Part shown: positions 16,716-24,585 of the stretch, piece after piece
Numbering within the stretch: the stretch's first letter is position 1
Layout: each line of letters starts with the position of its first letter
Assembly: GCF_013178945.1 (NCBI RefSeq)
Contig: NZ_JABFDM010000015.1
Span: 107,107-150,740, forward strand
DNA from: Bradyrhizobium aeschynomenes
Lineage (GTDB): Bacteria > Pseudomonadota > Alphaproteobacteria > Rhizobiales > Xanthobacteraceae
Reading direction: 5' to 3'
DNA length: 43,634 nucleotides
Program-made: the position numbers and the translations under genes
Notes under the pieces: model-generated
Databases searched by the model: none
What the model saw: the letters and a program-made list of their open reading frames with translations, nothing else
What the model was told of the DNA's origin: nothing

Positions 16716-17581
16716 CACAGGTTCCCCTTGAAGAAGCGCCCGGAGATACCCTGCGGCAGCAGACGAATGAGCACGATCGCCGTGGTGAAGACGATGACCT
16801 CGCCATAGACCGGCGTGGTGAAGTAGGCGCCGACCTGGTTGACCGAGCCGAACAGGCTCGCCGCCGAGAGCGTGCCCGAGAGGATCGCGGCGCCGCCGCC
16901 GACCACGGTCATGAAAGCCTTGGCGACGTAGGCTCCGCCCATCACGGGCGTGATGCCGGAGACCGGCGCCAGCAGGCCGCCGGCAAGGCCCGTGACGGCC
17001 GCACCAAGCGCGAAGGTGCTCATATAGACCCGGGCCGGGTTGACGCCGAGCGTCGCCGCCATCGCCGGGTTCTGCATCGTCGCGCGGGCGACCAGGCCGA
17101 AGCGGGTGTAGCGCATCACGCCGTAGATGATCGCCATCATCACCGCCGCCATGAAGGCGAGGAACAGCGTGTAATAGCTCGACTGGTACGAGCCGATCGA
17201 GAAGCCGCCGAGCGGCGTCGGCACGCCCTGCTGGGTGTTGCCGTAGATCGTGGTGATGATGCCGATGATGAGGAGGCTCAGGCCCCAGGTCGCGAGCATC
17301 GAATCGACCAGCCGGCCATAGAGAAAGCGGATCAGGCAGCGCTCGATGACCAGGCCGACGATGCCGACGAACAGGGGCGCGACGATCAGCATCGCGATCC
17401 AGATGTTCACCCCGGCATTGGCGGAGATCACGGTCGCATAGGCGCCCAGCATGATGAACTCGCCATGGGCGAGATTGATGATCTTCATCATGCCAAAGAT
17501 GATCGCCAGCCCCAGGCACAGCAGGAACAGCGAGGAAATTCCATTGAGAACGTCGAGCGCGAGGATGACGTAGATCGCCAT
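16715..17581 (-). CDS. ABC transporter permease, LivH/UrtB type
   Basis: This is the partner permease. The 288-residue protein has seven to eight hydrophobic segments, with GLAIIFGMMKIINLAHGEF near residues 24-42, the signature of LivH/UrtB, and the cytoplasmic loop ARATMQNPAMAATLGVN that docks on the ATPases. The start MAIYVILALDVLNG at 17581 is 66 bp downstream of the binding-protein gene. A strong hairpin lies in that gap. It pairs with the LivM-type permease through a TGATG overlap. Confidence 0.92.
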   Translation of the reverse strand: MAIYVILALDVLNGISSLFLLCLGLAIIFGMMKIINLAHGEFIMLGAYATVISANAGVNIWIAMLIVAPLFVGIVGLVIERCLIRFLYGRLVDSMLATWGLSLLIIGIITTIYGNTQQGVPTPLGGFSIGSYQSSYYTLFLAFMAAVMMAIIYGVMRYTRFGLVARATMQNPAMAATLGVNPARVYMSTFALGAAVTGLAGGLLAPVSGITPVMGGAYVAKAFMTVVGGGAAILSGTLSAASLFGSVNQVGAYFTTPVYGEVIVFTTAIVLIRLLPQGISGRFFKGNL

Positions 17582-17612
17582 GCGTCAGGTCTTTCAGGGC
17601 AGTCCAGGGAAA

Positions 17613-17640
17613 CCGGGCCCCGCCGGACGGCGGGACCCGG
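17613..17640 (-). terminator. Strong intercistronic hairpin between binding-protein and permease genes
   Basis: Two 12-base arms (17613-17624 and 17629-17640) pair with a single mismatch around a four-base loop. On the transcribed strand there is no T-run, so it is more likely an mRNA 3'-end stabiliser or partial attenuator than a full terminator. Such hairpins often keep the binding protein more abundant than its permease. Confidence 0.55.
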
Positions 17641-17647
17641 AAGCACG

Positions 17648-18886
17648 TCAGAGATTGATGATGTACTGCTTGACGTCGTTCGGGTTCTTGACGAGGTCGC
17701 AGACGCTCGCGGTGTCCGCCGGCTTGGCGTCGGTGTAGGTCTCCAGCACCGACCATTTGCGATCCTTCACCTCGGCGAGGAACGCGTTGCGGACGGTGTG
17801 GTGGGTCGGCTTGTCCAGCGAGACCTTGCCGCTCGGACCGTCGAACACGAGACCACTCTCGAGCGCTTCGATGACCTTCATGCGGTCGATGCTGCCGGCC
17901 TTCTTGACGCCCTCGGCCCAGAGCATGACACCCTCATAGGTGCAGGAAGCGAGCTCGCTGATATAGGGCGAGTCCGGATGCGCCTTCTTGATCTTCTCGA
18001 CGAAGCTCTTGGAGGCCGGCGTGGTCAGCTCCTCGAAGTAGCCGTAGGCGCCGATGATGGCGTCGCTCTCGGCGGCGTCGAGCGTCGAGGGCTCGTTGAC
18101 GAGGCCGAAGGTGGTCGAGGCGATCGGGATCTTCCCCTTCATGCCGGCTGCGGTCCACTGCCGGTAGAACGCGGTGTGGTTGCCGCCGACCAGCGCCGAG
18201 AGGATGAGGTCGGGCTTGGCCGCCTGGATCTTCGAGATGGTCGAGCCGAAATTGGTGACGTCGAGCGGGAAGAAGTCGGTCGAGAGGATCTCGCCGCCAT
18301 TGTCCTTGCAGTATTTGGTCATCCACTTCGCGGTGATCTGACCGTAATTGTAGTCGGCGGCGATGATGTAGGCCTTCTTGCCCGCCTTCTTCATCGCGCT
18401 CGGAACCAGCTTCTCGACGGTCTGTGCCGGCGTGGTGCCGGTGCAGAAGGTGTTGCGGTCGCAGACGCCGCCTTCGTACAGCGTGTTGTAGAAGTACAGC
18501 ACCTTGAAGCGGTCGAAGGTCGGCCTGATGGCCTCGCGCGAGGCCGAGGTGATGCCGCCATGCACGACGTCGACCTTGTCCTTCACGGCCAGCTGCTGGG
18601 CATATTGCGAGTACAGCTGGATGTTGGACTGGGTGTCGTAGTGCATGACCTTCAGCGGCCGCCCGAGCAGGCCGCCCGCGGCGTTGATCTCCTCAACGGC
18701 GAGCTGCAGCGCGTAGACCATCGGTGTGCCGGAGGTGCCGATCGGGCCGGACTGGTCGTGCAGGCTGCCGACGGTGATCGGGTTCTCGGCCGCGAGCGCG
18801 CCCGAGCGGAACACCGCGGGTGCTGCGATCAAGGTCGACGTCGCGATGGCCGAGCGTTGCAGGAAACGACGGCGGGAAAGAGTCAT
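17648..18886 (-). CDS. Periplasmic substrate-binding protein of the amide/urea-type ABC importer
   Basis: The protein captures the ligand in the periplasm and passes it to the permeases. The 412-residue sequence opens with SRRRFLQRSAIATSTLI, a twin-arginine motif followed by a hydrophobic core, so Tat export is likely. The mature part is a type I periplasmic fold of the Peripla_BP_5 kind (TVGSLHDQSGPIG, GGITSASREAIRPTF, YFYNTLYEGGVC, AADYNYGQITAKW, DVTNFGSTISKIQ), the branch that contains UrtA, FmdD and AmiC. Three closely related features (the YEGG loop, the D-Y-N-Y-G segment and the UrtD-type ATPase) point to urea or short amides rather than branched-chain amino acids. It is the first gene of the transporter-amidase operon. 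Confidence 0.92.
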   Translation of the reverse strand: MTLSRRRFLQRSAIATSTLIAAPAVFRSGALAAENPITVGSLHDQSGPIGTSGTPMVYALQLAVEEINAAGGLLGRPLKVMHYDTQSNIQLYSQYAQQLAVKDKVDVVHGGITSASREAIRPTFDRFKVLYFYNTLYEGGVCDRNTFCTGTTPAQTVEKLVPSAMKKAGKKAYIIAADYNYGQITAKWMTKYCKDNGGEILSTDFFPLDVTNFGSTISKIQAAKPDLILSALVGGNHTAFYRQWTAAGMKGKIPIASTTFGLVNEPSTLDAAESDAIIGAYGYFEELTTPASKSFVEKIKKAHPDSPYISELASCTYEGVMLWAEGVKKAGSIDRMKVIEALESGLVFDGPSGKVSLDKPTHHTVRNAFLAEVKDRKWSVLETYTDAKPADTASVCDLVKNPNDVKQYIINL

Positions 18887-18932
18887 CAGGGATCCCCATG
18901 GGTTGGTGATGCGGGTTCACGAGCCGCACGAA

Positions 18933-18961
18933 GTTTAAAATTACAATATTTGAAATGGCAA
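18933..18961 (-). promoter_or_regulatory. AT-rich promoter region of the transporter-amidase operon
   Basis: The stretch 18931-18970 is strikingly AT-rich against its surroundings. On the minus strand TTGCCA (18961-18956) and a poor -10 TTAAAC (18938-18933) are 17 bp apart. The position, 45-75 bp upstream of the binding-protein ATG, fits a promoter. The individual boxes are weak, and I see no clear sigma54 (GG-N10-GC) site. Confidence 0.3.
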
Positions 18962-18985
18962 GTTATTTTTTGACGCCACCCGCGT

Positions 18986-20086
18986 CTAGCGCGATGCGAC
19001 GACCGAAAAATCGTAGCCGTCCAGCTCGGCGAGATGGATCGGGTGGCGGCCGCCGACCACCGGCTTGGCCTCGTTGCCGCGGGCGGTGCGCCCCTGCAGG
19101 GTTCGTCCGAACACGCGCCGGAGATCGCGCGCATCGAAACTCTCGGCGCGCTCTATCAGCGCGGCCAGCGCGTGAATGCCCTCGTAGCAGGACTCGCCAT
19201 AGCCGTTCGCCGGCGGCGGATTGTCGCCATAGGCCGTGTAGTAGCGCTCGAGAAATGCGCCGTTGTTGCGCGAGCGCAGCGAGGCGAAGTAGCTGGAAGC
19301 CACGTAGACGTTCTCGGTCTCGCTACAGTCGAGGCCATACACGATGGTCTCGTCGAAGGCCGAGGAGAAGCGCAGCACGTGGCGGCTGAGGCCGGCGGCG
19401 CAGAAGGCGCGATTGAACGCGATGCAATCGGAGCCGAGGAAGACCGGCAGGACGACGTCGCTGCGCGTCGCCTTGATGCGGTCGAGCATCTCGTCGAAGT
19501 CATGCACGCCGACCGGCACGTAGTGCTCGCCGGTGACGGTCCCGCCGAATCGGGCGATCAGCCGCCTGGCGATCTGCAGCGAGGAGCGCGGCCAGATATA
19601 GTCGTTCCCGCACAGAAAGAAGCGGCGGGCGCGCTTGCATTCGGAGAGCCACTGAATGGCGGGCGCCAGCAATTCGCGGGCGGTCTCGCCGGTGGTCATG
19701 ACATCGCTGTTCGGCGACAGGCCTTCGAACTGCGGCGTGTAGACGAATGGCACGCGGCCGCGCGCGGCGCGGGCGACTGGATCGCGCGCATAGCTCGGCA
19801 GCATGCCGACGAGACCGTCGACCGCGAGTTCATCGACCGCCTCCGCGGCCGCCTGCCCCGCGCTGGCGCCACTGGCACCTCCATCGATGACAACGAGTTC
19901 AACCGGCCTGCGGCGGATGCCCGCAGCCTGGTTGAGCTCGGTTACGGCCAGCCGCCCACAGGCTTCGGCCGAGGGCGCCCACAACCCTGCCGAGCCGCGC
20001 TGAGGAATGATCAGGCCGATCCGAACGTTGCGCAAACGTACCGCCTTCTGCTGTTGCAGAGGACTTGCACTCACAAATCGTGCCAA
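18986..20086 (-). CDS. Cytoplasmic AmiC-like amide/urea binding protein without signal peptide
   Basis: The 366-residue protein has the same Peripla_BP_5 fold as the neighbouring binding protein: RIGLIIPQRGSAGLWAPS, GMLPSYARDPVARAA, VPFVYTPQFEG, FLCGNDYIWPRSS, YVPVGVHDFDEMLDRI and ANGYGESCYEGIHALA. It has no signal peptide; the N-terminus is short and charged. This is the arrangement of AmiC in Pseudomonas, a cytoplasmic amide sensor that controls amidase expression, and of related receptor-type homologs. No ANTAR antiterminator (AmiR) or kinase lies next to it, so its output partner is unknown. It ends 99 bp before the transporter operon on the same strand. The start is unsure: TTG 20086, GTG 20074 or TTG 20035 (the last has AAGGCGG just upstream). 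Confidence 0.8.
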   Translation of the reverse strand: MARFVSASPLQQQKAVRLRNVRIGLIIPQRGSAGLWAPSAEACGRLAVTELNQAAGIRRRPVELVVIDGGASGASAGQAAAEAVDELAVDGLVGMLPSYARDPVARAARGRVPFVYTPQFEGLSPNSDVMTTGETARELLAPAIQWLSECKRARRFFLCGNDYIWPRSSLQIARRLIARFGGTVTGEHYVPVGVHDFDEMLDRIKATRSDVVLPVFLGSDCIAFNRAFCAAGLSRHVLRFSSAFDETIVYGLDCSETENVYVASSYFASLRSRNNGAFLERYYTAYGDNPPPANGYGESCYEGIHALAALIERAESFDARDLRRVFGRTLQGRTARGNEAKPVVGGRHPIHLAELDGYDFSVVASR

Positions 20087-20235
20087 GCGCGATTCGGTAC
20101 CGGCGCAGTCGTTTGTGCATCAAAGTTCGCCGAATTTGGTCTGGGAGCCGAAGGCTGATCAAAACAGCAGCCACTCATCGCCCAATCGTTAGGCAACGGC
20201 AGACAGGACGCTGATGACGAGCGGCGCGGTGCGAC

Positions 20236-20712
20236 TCAGCCCACCGGGGCAATAAGCTTGCGCATCGGATAGGACGCGGCGGTGCCAAACCTCCCGGCGG
20301 GGATGCCGACGTCGGCATAGCCGCGGGCGAGATAGAATCGGTGCGCGGTCTCGGTGCTCAACAGCTCGATCTCACGGGCGCCGAGCGCCGCCGCTCGCTG
20401 CTCCAGCGCGGCCACCAGGGCCGAGCTCACGCCGCGAAAGCGCGCCTGCGGCGACACATAGTTCGCCGTGATCTCGTTGGGATGAGCGAGGCCGCCGACA
20501 GCGAGAATCGTCCCCTCCTCGACCGCGACCAGCAGCGATCGGTCCTGCCCGTCGGCCCAGCTGGCGACGATCTCCGGTGTCTTGTTCGCGAGCCAGCGGC
20601 CGAGGATGTCCGGATTGCCGCGATGATCCGCCCCGCACAATTCGATGATGGAGGCGCGTAATACGGCGCAGGCTGCCTCGGCATCATCAGGCGTCGCATC
20701 GCGGATGATCAT
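20236..20712 (-). CDS. GNAT family N-acetyltransferase
   Basis: The 158-residue protein is a single GNAT domain that would transfer an acyl group from acyl-CoA to an amine. It begins IIRDATPDDAEAACAVLRAS and shows the acyl-CoA pyrophosphate loop QARFRGVSSALVAALEQRA (R-x-x-G-x-x pattern) and the C-terminal STETAHRFYLARGYADVG. The pattern resembles GNAT enzymes that sit alone in genomes, and the substrate cannot be read. It is on the same strand as exoR and begins 48 bp after the exoR stop. Confidence 0.85.
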   Translation of the reverse strand: MIIRDATPDDAEAACAVLRASIIELCGADHRGNPDILGRWLANKTPEIVASWADGQDRSLLVAVEEGTILAVGGLAHPNEITANYVSPQARFRGVSSALVAALEQRAAALGAREIELLSTETAHRFYLARGYADVGIPAGRFGTAASYPMRKLIAPVG

Positions 20713-20760
20713 CCCAGTCCCTCCGTCGCGCGGAGGGAATGCGATGCATTCCGCTTCCGC

Positions 20761-21594
20761 TTACTCGCGCTTGCCCTGCACCCAGCTCTCAAGCATCTGC
20801 AGTGCCGAGGCACGGTCGTCGTCGGACGCCTTGGCGAAGGCGCGGTTGTAGCTTTCCTTGATCCAGACCTCGTCCGGACCGGCGCTGTCGCGCGCCAGAG
20901 TGAGCCACATCAGGCCGCGCGCCGGCTGCCGGGGCAGACGGTCGCCATTGAACAGCATCTGACCAAGCAAGGCCTGGGCCTGATGCTGCCCCTTCTGCGC
21001 GGCGAGGCCGAGCCAGCGCGCGCCATAACGAAAGTCGTCGCGCGACGCATCCGCCGTCTTCAGGTACATCCGCGCCAGATCGTACTGGGCATCGGCATTG
21101 CCGAAATAGGACGCCGCGTAGGAGAACATCTCGCGCGCACGGTCCGGATCCGCCTTCACCTTGGTGTTGGGAATGCCGCTGAGATAATAGCGGCCGAGCG
21201 CGACGAAGGCGTTGGCCACGATCTGGGCCTGCGGCGCCGACGGGCTGTCCTCCGCATGCGCATTGGCGATGCGGCTGAAATAGTCGAAGGCGCGCATGTC
21301 GTCGCGCGCGACGCCATCGCCGGCGGCGTACATCCGGCCGAGCTTGAACTGCGCGACCGGGTGACCTTCCTCCGCTGCATATTGCAGCGCAGTCAGGGAC
21401 TGGGTCGGCGACGTCGAGGAGGTCGTCGCGGGCACGGTCTTGCGCAGCGCGCCAGCACCGGCCTGCGGTCCAGCCACGGCAATCGCCGGCTCCTGGTTGA
21501 CCGGAGCGCCATCGAACGCGAACGACGACGTCGGCAACGCGAGCGGGGCAACCCCCAGCATCAATGCAAAAATGATCCGATCAGATGTCCGCAT
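20761..21594 (-). CDS. exoR: ExoR-like Sel1-repeat periplasmic regulator
   Basis: ExoR of rhizobia is a periplasmic protein that holds the ExoS sensor inactive and so controls exopolysaccharide, motility and symbiosis genes. The 277-residue protein has a signal peptide (RIIFALMLGVAPLALPTSSFAF) and a run of Sel1 repeats: YAAEEGHPVAQFKLGRMYAA, YAASYFGNADAQYDLARMYL and LAAQKGQHQAQALLGQMLF. MYAAGDGVARDDMRAFDYFS and the C-terminal AFAKASDDDRASALQML align with Sinorhizobium ExoR from memory. The ATG at 21594 lies inside the 3' end of ilvD (14 bp overlap) with AGAGAAG upstream, so the two are probably co-expressed. Calling it the functional ExoR is an inference. Confidence 0.8.
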   Translation of the reverse strand: MRTSDRIIFALMLGVAPLALPTSSFAFDGAPVNQEPAIAVAGPQAGAGALRKTVPATTSSTSPTQSLTALQYAAEEGHPVAQFKLGRMYAAGDGVARDDMRAFDYFSRIANAHAEDSPSAPQAQIVANAFVALGRYYLSGIPNTKVKADPDRAREMFSYAASYFGNADAQYDLARMYLKTADASRDDFRYGARWLGLAAQKGQHQAQALLGQMLFNGDRLPRQPARGLMWLTLARDSAGPDEVWIKESYNRAFAKASDDDRASALQMLESWVQGKRE

Positions 21595-23305
21595 AGCAAT
21601 ACTTCTCTTGCGCACCACCTGGGTGGGTGACGGCACCCGCCACGGCCGGTCCAACCTGCTGGGCATATTTCCAAAGTGCACCTGACGTGTGATGGGTCTC
21701 ACGCGGCGTCCACTTGGTCTTGCGTGTCGCCAGTTCGGCATCGCTCAACTTGACGTTAAGGATGCCGGCCTCGGCGTCGATCTCGATGATGTCGCCATCC
21801 TCGACCAGGGCGATGGGCCCGCCGATGGCCGCCTCCGGTCCGATATGGCCGATGCAGAAGCCGCGGGTCGCGCCCGAGAACCGGCCGTCGGTGATGAGCG
21901 CGATCTTGCCGCCCATGCCCTGCCCGGTCAGCGCCGCCGTGGTCTGCAGCATTTCCCGCATGCCCGGGCCGCCGCGCGGACCTTCGTAGCGAATGACGAT
22001 CACCTCGCCCTCGCGATAGGTGCGTTTCTGCACGGCCTCAAAGGCATCCTCTTCCCGATCGAAGCAGCGGGCCGGCCCAGTGAATTTCAAGTTCGACATG
22101 CCCGCGACTTTCACGATCGCGCCCTCTGGCGCGAGATTGCCTTTCAGACCGACCACACCTCCGGTTGCAGTGATCGGCTGGTCGGCCGGCCTCACCACGT
22201 CCTGGTGCGGATTCCACTTCACGCCTTTGAGGTTTTCGGCGATCGTCCGGCCGGTGACTGTGAGGCAGTCGCCGTTCAAATAGCCATGGTCGAGCAACGT
22301 CTTCATCAAGAGCGGAATGCCACCAGCCTCGAACATGTCTTTGGCGACATAGCGGCCACCCGGCTTCAAATCCGCGATATAAGGTGTCTTTTTGAAGATT
22401 TCGGCGACGTCAAATAAGTCGAACTTGATGCCGGCCTCATGCGCAATCGCAGGTAGGTGCAGCGCAGCATTCGTCGACCCGCCGGACGCCGCCACAACCG
22501 CCGCGGCATTCTCCAGCGCGGCCCGTGTGACGATATCCCGCGGCCGGATGTTGGCGGCGATCAGCTCCATGACCTTCTCGCCGGCGGTCATGCAGAACGA
22601 GTCGCGGATCTCGTAGGGCGCAGGCGCACCAGCGGAGTAAGGCAGCGCCAGCCCGATCGCCTCGGAGACGGTCGCCATGGTGTTGGCCGTGAACTGGGCG
22701 CCGCAGGCGCCGGCCGACGGACAGGCGACGCGCTCGAGCTCGTCGAGATCCTCGTCCGACATCTGGCCGACCGAATGCTTGCCGACCGCCTCGAACATGT
22801 CCTGCACCGTGACCTGCTGGCCGCGGAAATTGCCCGGCAGGATCGAGCCGCCATAGATGAAGATCGAGGGCACGTTGAGCCGCACCATCGCCATCATCAT
22901 GCCCGGCAGCGATTTGTCGCAGCCGGCCAGGCCGACCAGCGCATCGTACGCATGGCCGCGAATCGTCAGCTCGACCGAATCGGCGATCGCCTCGCGCGAC
23001 GGCAGCGACGAGCGCATGCCGTCATGCCCCATGGCGATGCCGTCGGTCACGGTAATGGTGCAGAATTCGCGCGGCGTGCCGCCGGCGTGCGCAACGCCCT
23101 TCTTCACCGCCTGGGCCTGCCGCATCAGCGCGATGTTGCAGGGCGCGGCCTCGTTCCAGCACGAGGCAACGCCGACGAAAGGCTGGTGAATCTGGGCCGT
23201 GGTCAGACCCATCGCGTAGAGATAGGACCGATGCGGCGCACGCTCGGGCCCTTCCGTCACGTGACGGCTGGGCAGCCTGCGCTTGATGTCGGTCTTCGCG
23301 TCCAT
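21581..23305 (-). CDS. ilvD: Dihydroxy-acid dehydratase
   Basis: The enzyme converts dihydroxyisovalerate to ketoisovalerate, and the matching isoleucine intermediate, in branched-chain amino acid synthesis. The 574-residue protein carries the Fe-S ligands SCWNEAAPCN (Cys49), GCDKSLPG (Cys128) and CPSAGACGAQFTANTM (third Cys in GAC). Later landmarks are ATGGVVGLKGNLAPEGAI, YEGPRGGPGMREML and TDGRFSGATRGFCIGHI. Size and motifs are normal for the IlvD/Edd family of the dihydroxy-acid type. The start at 23305 gives MDAKTDIKRRLPSRHVTEGP. The gene is followed immediately by exoR, whose start codon lies inside it. Confidence 0.96.
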   Translation of the reverse strand: MDAKTDIKRRLPSRHVTEGPERAPHRSYLYAMGLTTAQIHQPFVGVASCWNEAAPCNIALMRQAQAVKKGVAHAGGTPREFCTITVTDGIAMGHDGMRSSLPSREAIADSVELTIRGHAYDALVGLAGCDKSLPGMMMAMVRLNVPSIFIYGGSILPGNFRGQQVTVQDMFEAVGKHSVGQMSDEDLDELERVACPSAGACGAQFTANTMATVSEAIGLALPYSAGAPAPYEIRDSFCMTAGEKVMELIAANIRPRDIVTRAALENAAAVVAASGGSTNAALHLPAIAHEAGIKFDLFDVAEIFKKTPYIADLKPGGRYVAKDMFEAGGIPLLMKTLLDHGYLNGDCLTVTGRTIAENLKGVKWNPHQDVVRPADQPITATGGVVGLKGNLAPEGAIVKVAGMSNLKFTGPARCFDREEDAFEAVQKRTYREGEVIVIRYEGPRGGPGMREMLQTTAALTGQGMGGKIALITDGRFSGATRGFCIGHIGPEAAIGGPIALVEDGDIIEIDAEAGILNVKLSDAELATRKTKWTPRETHHTSGALWKYAQQVGPAVAGAVTHPGGAQEKYCYADI

Positions 23306-23540
23306 CGCTGTTCTGGCCTCCCGGTGCTGCGGAGAACGCTAAAATCCTGAAAGTGGATTTCTTGCTACCTCACACGCACTGGTACTATTCTGATCAAAGT
23401 ATTTCACGACCAGGTGTGGCCAAAAAGCGGCGCGTTTGCGGAGCGCCGGAGATTGTTACCAAAACTTCGTAAACTGTGGCGGGGTCGCAACATTCGTGGC
23501 TGTTGCGCAACCATCACAGGCGGAATGAGATACCGCCAGC

Positions 23541-24512
23541 CTACTCCGGCACCACCCCTGCGCTTCTGATCATCGGCCACCATTTGGCGATTTCGTCACG
23601 CTGCAAGGTTCCAAGCGCATCGGGGGTGCGCCGATCCGCCGGCGGCATCTGCAATCCCAGGTTTTTCAATTGGTTTTGCACATCCGGATCATTCAGGGCG
23701 GCGACGGCCGCGCCATTGAGCGTCTCAACGACATCCTTGGCCGCTCCCTTCGGCAGCCACAGTCCCGACCACAACGTCATGTGGAAGCCCGGCAGACCGG
23801 CCTCGTCGGTGGTCGGAATCTCGGGTGCCGTATCCAGGCGCTTGGCGTCGGTGACGGCATAAGCCCGGATCATGCCGGCACGCACCTGGTTGATGGCGTT
23901 GGAGGTCTGATCGACGATGAGATCGATCTGTCCGCCAACGAGATCGTTCATCGCTGGCCCCGTGCCCCGATAGGGCACGTATTGCAGCTTGATGCCGGTG
24001 ATCTGCTGCAAATAGAGCCCGGCGATATGACTGCCGGAGCCGTTGCCGGCCGTGCCGGCGGAGGCAGGAGTCGGCTGCGCCTTCAGCCAGGCGAGCAATT
24101 CGGACAGCGATTTCGCCGGCACGTTGCTCTTGCTGACGATGATCATCGGATTGCTCGGCAGCAGCACGACCGGCTCGAGATCGGCGACGAGATCATAGCC
24201 GAGCCGGTAGACCGCGCCGTTGGCGACGTGCGTACCGAGATGGCCGAAGCTCACGGTGTAGCCGTCGGGCCTCGAGCGCACGGCGCGGCCCACCCCGATC
24301 GAGCCGCCCGCGCCGGTGACGTTCTCGACCAGCACCGGCTGGCCGAGCGTCTGCTTCATGTGCTCGGCCAGGATGCGCATCATCGCGTCAGACGGTCCGC
24401 CGGCGGCGAACGGCACGATCACCGTGATGGCGCGAGAGGGGTAGGTCTCCGCAGCAGCGGAACCGACAAACAAGGCAAGCGCCGTCACCACAGCGCCAAA
24501 CAGGCGTCGCAT
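23541..24512 (-). CDS. Bug/TctC family tripartite tricarboxylate transporter binding protein
   Basis: The 323-residue periplasmic protein has a Sec signal peptide (MRRLFGAVVTALALFVGSAAA) and the Bug/TctC pattern: YPSRAITVIVPFAAGGPSD, LGQPVLVENVTGAGGSIG, GHLGTHVANGAVY, YVPYRGTGPAMNDLVGGQID and DEAGLPGFHMTLWSGLWLP. Members bind carboxylates, and many are orphans without TctA/TctB. None of the membrane partners is in this window, so the ligand and any role in transport are unknown. GGGAGG lies 6 bp upstream of the ATG at 24512. Confidence 0.9.
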   Translation of the reverse strand: MRRLFGAVVTALALFVGSAAAETYPSRAITVIVPFAAGGPSDAMMRILAEHMKQTLGQPVLVENVTGAGGSIGVGRAVRSRPDGYTVSFGHLGTHVANGAVYRLGYDLVADLEPVVLLPSNPMIIVSKSNVPAKSLSELLAWLKAQPTPASAGTAGNGSGSHIAGLYLQQITGIKLQYVPYRGTGPAMNDLVGGQIDLIVDQTSNAINQVRAGMIRAYAVTDAKRLDTAPEIPTTDEAGLPGFHMTLWSGLWLPKGAAKDVVETLNGAAVAALNDPDVQNQLKNLGLQMPPADRRTPDALGTLQRDEIAKWWPMIRSAGVVPE

Positions 24513-24585
24513 CGCGGTCCTCCCAGAGCGGCCTGATCCTTGTTGTCAGACGATCAGGCGCCAGGCCGCGATGCCGACCGTCCGG

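Noticed and set aside
17465..18973. Plus-strand 502-codon frame opposite the substrate-binding protein
   Set aside because: Antisense shadow of the binding-protein gene; no ribosome site and no family.
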